Assembly: GCA_947624385.1 (NCBI GenBank)
Contig: CANQJZ010000020.1
Location: 1-41,903 of the forward strand
Origin: an uncultured Oscillospiraceae bacterium
Lineage (GTDB): Bacteria > Bacillota > Clostridia > Oscillospirales > Oscillospiraceae
Direction: 5' to 3'
DNA length: 41,903 nucleotides
Position numbers and translations under genes: made by a program. Positions 38,748-41,903 of the stretch are shown here, piece by piece; the stretch's first letter is position 1; every line of letters begins with the position of its first letter. Below the pieces are notes generated by a model. The model worked only from the letters and a program-made list of their open reading frames with translations, searched no databases and had not been told where the DNA came from.

Positions 38748-40034
38748 TTATTCGCCCGACCGGCTCTCCAAAAGGCCCCAGATGAGCCATAAAAGCGGCG
38801 CGGTCAGGGGCAGGCTCAGACCGAAGAAGTCCTGGATAAGGTAGCAGAGAAAGGCCGTGCCCAGGGCGGGGTAAAAGGGGCCAAGCCTGCGGCGCTTGAA
38901 CCAGGTGACGAGCGTGCAGACGATGGCGCCCAGATAGGGCAGCAGACCAAGCAGGCCGGTGTTCATGAGATAGCCCAGGTAGGCGTTGTGGGCGTTGGTG
39001 ACGGCCACGGTCCGGCCGGTGACGTCGTTGTGCCAGATGATGTCGTAGCGCAGACTGGCGGTGCCCGGTCCGCCGCCCAGCCAGGGCTTTTCCAGAAAGA
39101 GCCGCCAGCCCTCCTTCCAGATCTGGCCCCGGTGGGAGCCAAATTCGTCGGCAAGATGGCCGTGGAGCACCTGGCTCATCTCATAGACCAGGCCGCTTTT
39201 ACCCGGCCAGAACCAGAGGATCACCAGCCCCGCGCCTGTGACGCCGCCGCTGACAATGCCGCCCACGCGGGCGGCTTTTTCGTTTTGGATGACGATGGGG
39301 ATGGCGATAAGGGCCGCGCCCAGGGCGGCGACTAAACCGGCGTCCACGTCGATGAGGCCCAGCATGACGAGGGCGAAAAGCCCCGGCAGGAGCAAAAGCC
39401 GGTCCCGTCTGTGGGGCGATAAAAGGGCGTACACGGGCAGAAACCCGGCGGGGAGGCAGAGATAGGCCGCCAGCATGCCCACGTTGCCAAGGGTGCCAAG
39501 AAAGGCGCTGGTCAGAGCGACGTATTTGTCGTAATAGTTGGTCCCCTCCGGGTAGAGCCAGAGGGGGTCCAGACCGAACAATTGGAGCACGGCGATGGCG
39601 CAGCAGACGGTGGATGAAAACGCCAGCGCCCAGGCGTACCGCCGCCGTGGCCGGCCCAGCAGGGACACGCCGAAGAAGATGAGGCCGTATAAGACGCTGG
39701 TCAAAAACCCGTCGCTGCGGTCGGAGCCCAGAAGTGTCACCGGGCCGTACGGGGAAAGGCACGCGCTCACGGCGCTGACCGCCAGAAAAAGCCCCACGCA
39801 TAAATGGGCCGGGCGGATAGGGGCGCGATAGCGCTCGCCGCGCATAAGGCCGCACAGAAGCAGCGCCGTCACGCACACGGCCCACAGGCCGGTGGCGATG
39901 GCGAAAAAGCGAAATTTCGACGCGGTGATATCGCTGTAGCCGTGAAGCCCCACGTACAGGGGAAACAGGCCCAGCATGACCAGGATGAACTTGTCCGTGA
40001 CCCATCGGGCCCGGCGCAGAAAGGGACGGTCCAT
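38748..40034 (-). CDS. O-antigen ligase/polymerase-like membrane protein (Wzy_C)
   Basis: 428-residue polytopic membrane protein with about 11-12 helices. A large extracytoplasmic loop after the eighth or ninth helix contains [36 protein letters not shown] and [20 protein letters not shown], the Wzy_C signature of O-antigen ligases and polymerases (the NAHN segment includes the catalytic His). In Gram-positives, members ligate or polymerise undecaprenyl-linked glycans or attach sugars to proteins. The start is the ATG near 40034 behind AAAGGAG. The longer GTG start at 40085 lies upstream of the predicted transcription start and is rejected. The acceptor is unknown; the PMT-type transferase lies about 4 kb away. 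Confidence 0.83.
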   Translation of the reverse strand: MDRPFLRRARWVTDKFILVMLGLFPLYVGLHGYSDITASKFRFFAIATGLWAVCVTALLLCGLMRGERYRAPIRPAHLCVGLFLAVSAVSACLSPYGPVTLLGSDRSDGFLTSVLYGLIFFGVSLLGRPRRRYAWALAFSSTVCCAIAVLQLFGLDPLWLYPEGTNYYDKYVALTSAFLGTLGNVGMLAAYLCLPAGFLPVYALLSPHRRDRLLLLPGLFALVMLGLIDVDAGLVAALGAALIAIPIVIQNEKAARVGGIVSGGVTGAGLVILWFWPGKSGLVYEMSQVLHGHLADEFGSHRGQIWKEGWRLFLEKPWLGGGPGTASLRYDIIWHNDVTGRTVAVTNAHNAYLGYLMNTGLLGLLPYLGAIVCTLVTWFKRRRLGPFYPALGTAFLCYLIQDFFGLSLPLTAPLLWLIWGLLESRSGE

Positions 40035-40058
40035 AAAAACTCCTTTCCCGGTAAGGAT

Positions 40059-40087
40059 ATTATACATATTTCCCGCGCCCAGCACAA
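40059..40087 (-). promoter_or_regulatory. promoter of the O-antigen ligase-like gene
   Basis: Minus-strand TTGTGC, 17-bp spacer, TATAAT; predicted start a few bases before the chosen ATG region. Positions may be off by one. Confidence 0.65.
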
Positions 40088-40116
40088 GAAAGAGCCGGAA
40101 AAAACGAAAGATATGG

Positions 40117-40145
40117 TTGCAATTTCGGGGCGGGTGTGGTAAAGT
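40117..40145 (+). promoter_or_regulatory. promoter of the rpmG-secE-nusG-rplK-rplA cluster
   Basis: TTGCAA (40117-40122), 17-bp spacer, TAAAGT (40140-40145). The 70-nt leader after it holds a palindrome CCGTCCGGACGG and complementary TGCC/GGCA segments, but I see no recognised ribosomal-protein leader. Confidence 0.65.
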
Positions 40146-40224
40146 AGCTCTTACCTGCCGTCCGGACGGGCTGACCCGTTATGGCCGGAATAGGGAGGCA
40201 ATTTTACAAGGAGGTGCCGAAAAT

Positions 40225-40386
40225 ATGGCAGCAGACGCAAGGATCAAGGTCGTACTGCGCTGCGGCGAGTGCAAGCAGAGGAACTACAATACCTTCAAGA
40301 ACAAGAAAAATACCACGGAAAAGCTTGAGCTGAAGAAGTATTGCCCGTTCTGCCGCAAGCACACGCTGCATCAGGAAACAAAGTAA
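40225..40386 (+). CDS. rpmG: 50S ribosomal protein L33
   Basis: 53-residue zinc-binding-type L33: [19 protein letters not shown] and [15 protein letters not shown] give the two CXXC pairs (C+ form), so this is the zinc-containing version. ATG at 40225 follows AAGGAGGTG. First gene of the L33-SecE-NusG-L11-L1 cluster, 14 bp before secE. Confidence 0.96.
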   Translation: MAADARIKVVLRCGECKQRNYNTFKNKKNTTEKLELKKYCPFCRKHTLHQETK

Positions 40387-40400
40387 GGAGGAGCGGTCAA

Positions 40401-40667
40401 ATGGCAGAGGAAAAGAAGGCCGCGCCCCAGCAGAAGGCGGTCGCGGTCAAGAAGACCACGGAAAAGCCCAAGAGAGTCCAGCGGATCAAGAAGTGGTTCC
40501 GGGACATGAAGAGCGAGCTGAAAAAGGTGGTCTGGCCTACCCCGAAGCAGACGGCGAAAAACACCGGCGTGGCCCTGGTGGTCATCGTGGTGTGCGCCAT
40601 CGTGCTGTGGGCCTTCGACCAGGTGGCCCAGCAGACGGTCCGGGCGCTGATCGACATTTTCGCGTAA
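40401..40667 (+). CDS. secE: preprotein translocase subunit SecE
   Basis: 88-residue SecE of the short single-helix type. A basic, disordered N-terminus (1-25) is followed by an amphipathic helix RIKKWFRDMKSELKKVVWPT (ending in the conserved WPT of SecE) and one transmembrane helix (VALVVIVVCAIVLWAFDQV, about 57-76). It clamps SecY in the Sec translocon. ATG at 40401 follows GGAGGAGCGG. It lies 4 bp before nusG. Confidence 0.95.
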   Translation: MAEEKKAAPQQKAVAVKKTTEKPKRVQRIKKWFRDMKSELKKVVWPTPKQTAKNTGVALVVIVVCAIVLWAFDQVAQQTVRALIDIFA

Positions 40668-40671
40668 GAAC

Positions 40672-41199
40672 ATGGCTGAGGACGCGAAATGGTATGTCGT
40701 CCATACCTATTCCGGGTATGAGAACACCGTCGCCGCCTCCATCGAGAAGGCGGCGGAAAACCGGCACATGGAGGACCTGATCCTGGAGGTCAACATCCCC
40801 ATGGAGACCGTCACCGAACACACCGACAACGGCGAGAAGACGTACGAGCGCAAAACCTTCCCCGGCTACGTGCTGGTGAAGATGATCCTGACGGACGAGA
40901 GCTGGCACCTGGTGCGAAACGCCAGAGGGTCCACCGGATTCGTGTCCATGGACGGCAAGCCCGTGCCCCTGACGGAGCGGGAGGTCCAGGACCTGGGCGT
41001 GGAGCGCCACGAGATCGTGGTGGGCTACGGCCTGGGAGACACCGTGAAGGTCATGGACGGCCCGCTGGAGGGCTTTTTGGGCGTCGTGGACGAGCTGGAC
41101 CCGGCCAAGGACCGGGTGCGCGTCATCGTGTCCATGTTCGGGCGTGAGACGCCGGTGGATCTGGAGCTTGACCAGATCGAGCCGGTGAAGGACGAATGA
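40672..41199 (+). CDS. nusG: transcription termination/antitermination protein NusG
   Basis: 175-residue transcription elongation factor. NGN domain 1-115 (AKWYVVHTYSGYENTVAASI; FPGYVLVKMILTDESWHLVR, with RGSTGFV) and a C-terminal KOW domain (about 120-175; GDTVKVMDGPLEGFLGVVDE). It binds RNA polymerase and, in bacteria generally, the ribosome or Rho. The start ATG is 4 bp after the secE stop with no clear ribosome site, so translation is probably coupled to secE. Confidence 0.96.
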   Translation: MAEDAKWYVVHTYSGYENTVAASIEKAAENRHMEDLILEVNIPMETVTEHTDNGEKTYERKTFPGYVLVKMILTDESWHLVRNARGSTGFVSMDGKPVPLTEREVQDLGVERHEIVVGYGLGDTVKVMDGPLEGFLGVVDELDPAKDRVRVIVSMFGRETPVDLELDQIEPVKDE

Positions 41200-41243
41200 T
41201 TTTGAACGACCTCTTGCAAGAGGATCATAAGGAGAATTAAAAA

Positions 41244-41669
41244 ATGTCTCAGAAAGTAGTTGGATACGTCAGATTCCAGGTCCCGGCGGGCAAGGCCACC
41301 CCGGCGCCCCCCGTGGGTCCCGCCCTTGGTCAGTACGGCATCAACATCGGCCAGTTCACCAAGGACTTCAACGAGCGCACAAAGGGCGACATGGGCATGA
41401 TGATCCCCGTGGTCATCACCGTCTATGCCGACCGGAGCTTCACCTTCATCACCAAGACACCGCCCGCGGCCCTGCTCATCAAGAAGGCCTGCGGCATCGA
41501 GACCGCCTCCGGCGTGCCCCAGCGGGACAAGGTGGCCACGATCTCCAGGGAGGACCTGCGGAAGATCGCGGAGCAGAAAATGCCCGATCTCAACTGCACC
41601 AGCATCGAATCGGCTATGAGCATGATCGCCGGCACCTGCCGGAGCATGGGCGTTCTGGTGGGCGAGTAA
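41244..41669 (+). CDS. rplK: 50S ribosomal protein L11
   Basis: 141-residue L11 of the GTPase-associated centre. The N-terminal domain has [20 protein letters not shown] with the conserved prolines, and the C-terminal RNA-binding domain has [16 protein letters not shown] and [18 protein letters not shown] at 41244 follows AAGGAGAATTAAAAA. A short palindrome, CCTCTTGCAAGAGG, lies in the 44-bp spacer after nusG and has no T-tract. Confidence 0.97.
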   Translation: MSQKVVGYVRFQVPAGKATPAPPVGPALGQYGINIGQFTKDFNERTKGDMGMMIPVVITVYADRSFTFITKTPPAALLIKKACGIETASGVPQRDKVATISREDLRKIAEQKMPDLNCTSIESAMSMIAGTCRSMGVLVGE

Positions 41670-41679
41670 ATCGTCCGCT

Positions 41680-41720
41680 ATGTGGGAGGAAAACTTCCGC
41701 TTAACCACATTTTTTGGAGG
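41680..41720 (+). promoter_or_regulatory. candidate L1 autoregulatory leader before rplA
   Basis: ATGTGGGAGGAAAACTTCC, then GCTTAACCACAT: ATGTGG pairs with CCACAT, and an inner GGAG/CTTCC pairing leaves an asymmetric loop. This is the GUGGGAGG...ACCAC type of hairpin bound by ribosomal protein L1 in its mRNA and 23S rRNA. A T-tract and the ribosome site GGAGG follow directly, so L1 binding would shut off rplA translation, or the stem may act as an attenuator. Confidence 0.55.
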
Positions 41721-41730
41721 AAAATAACGA

Positions 41731-41903
41731 ATGTTCAGAGGCAAGAATTATAAAGAGAGCGCCAAGCTCTTTGACAAGCAGACCGTATACGATCCCCAGG
41801 AAGCGTTTCAGCTTGTGTGCAAGACAAGCAAGGCCAAGTTCGACGAGACCGTCGAGCTGCACGTGAAGCTGGGCGTGGACGGCCGTCACGCCGACCAGCA
41901 GGT
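41731..41903 (+). CDS. rplA: 50S ribosomal protein L1 (3' partial)
   Basis: First 57 codons of L1; the window ends inside the gene. [20 protein letters not shown] is followed by [20 protein letters not shown] and [14 protein letters not shown], the usual L1 N-terminal segments. L1 forms the mobile stalk at the ribosomal E site and represses its own message in many bacteria. ATG at 41731 follows TTGGAGG. Confidence 0.95.
   Translation, partial: MFRGKNYKESAKLFDKQTVYDPQEAFQLVCKTSKAKFDETVELHVKLGVDGRHADQQ

Noticed and set aside
40150-40224. Leader of rpmG as a structured autoregulatory element
   Set aside because: A palindrome CCGTCCGGACGG is present, but the outer pairing is weak and I cannot match it to a known ribosomal-protein leader.

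Overview
The window is GC-rich chromosomal DNA from a Gram-positive member of Clostridia, most like the Oscillospiraceae (the Flavonifractor/Intestinimonas/Oscillibacter group). Evidence: an HrcA/CIRCE-controlled grpE-dnaK-dnaJ locus, an ECF-type folate transporter behind a THF riboswitch, a recJ-relA-dtd block, a DUF4358 lipoprotein, an L33-secE-nusG-L11-L1 cluster, and many two-hairpin intergenic repeats of the kind that litter such genomes. The assignment rests on gene content and style only; no search was run. Recurrent sigma-A promoters (TTGNNN-17-TANNNT) are visible throughout.

Layout. 1-2834: end of a sugar-catabolic operon (FGGY kinase, DUF4867 protein, L-fucose/L-arabinose-type isomerase). 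2835-6094: a long structured leader and a BspA-type leucine-rich-repeat surface protein. 6095-6595: repeats plus a small RNA with a consensus promoter, antisense to the remnant of a tiny membrane toxin. 6596-8321 (minus): ECF sigma factor with its membrane anti-sigma partner. 8470-10877: YhcH-family protein, a divergent HxlR regulator/radical SAM pair around a clear operator, and an OhrR-like MarR regulator. 11147-14886: THF riboswitch, folT, ruvX, and two tandem CNNM/CBS membrane proteins. 15055-20704 (minus): recJ-relA-dtd-MBL hydrolase-MaoC operon. 21200-22608: SGNH hydrolase and DUF4358 lipoprotein. 22742-25413 (minus): ogt and a NatAB-like ABC exporter. 25699-27280: a second copy of the structured leader with a second, shorter BspA-type protein. 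27496-33997: heat-shock locus hrcA-grpE-[DnaK-GrpE fusion]-dnaK-dnaJ. 34016-37840: candidate small RNA/leader, PMT-type mannosyltransferase, rpiB, DUF4015 protein. 38028-40034 (minus): CarD regulator and O-antigen ligase-like protein. 40117-41903: rpmG-secE-nusG-rplK-rplA (cut by the window end).

The two strongest candidates for something undescribed are these. (1) Between grpE and dnaK lies an intact 499-codon gene for a shortened, active-site-degenerate Hsp70 (no IB/IIB lobes, no lid) with a proline-rich linker and a C-terminal GrpE domain. It looks like the middle of a tandemly duplicated grpE-dnaK unit. (2) Both BspA-type genes carry the same ~290-nt leader. It has a hairpin with three compensatory base-pair changes between the copies and an internal terminator-like hairpin, suggesting an RNA-based switch for surface-protein expression. 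A possible decayed type I toxin-antitoxin locus at 6220-6412 is a third item of interest.
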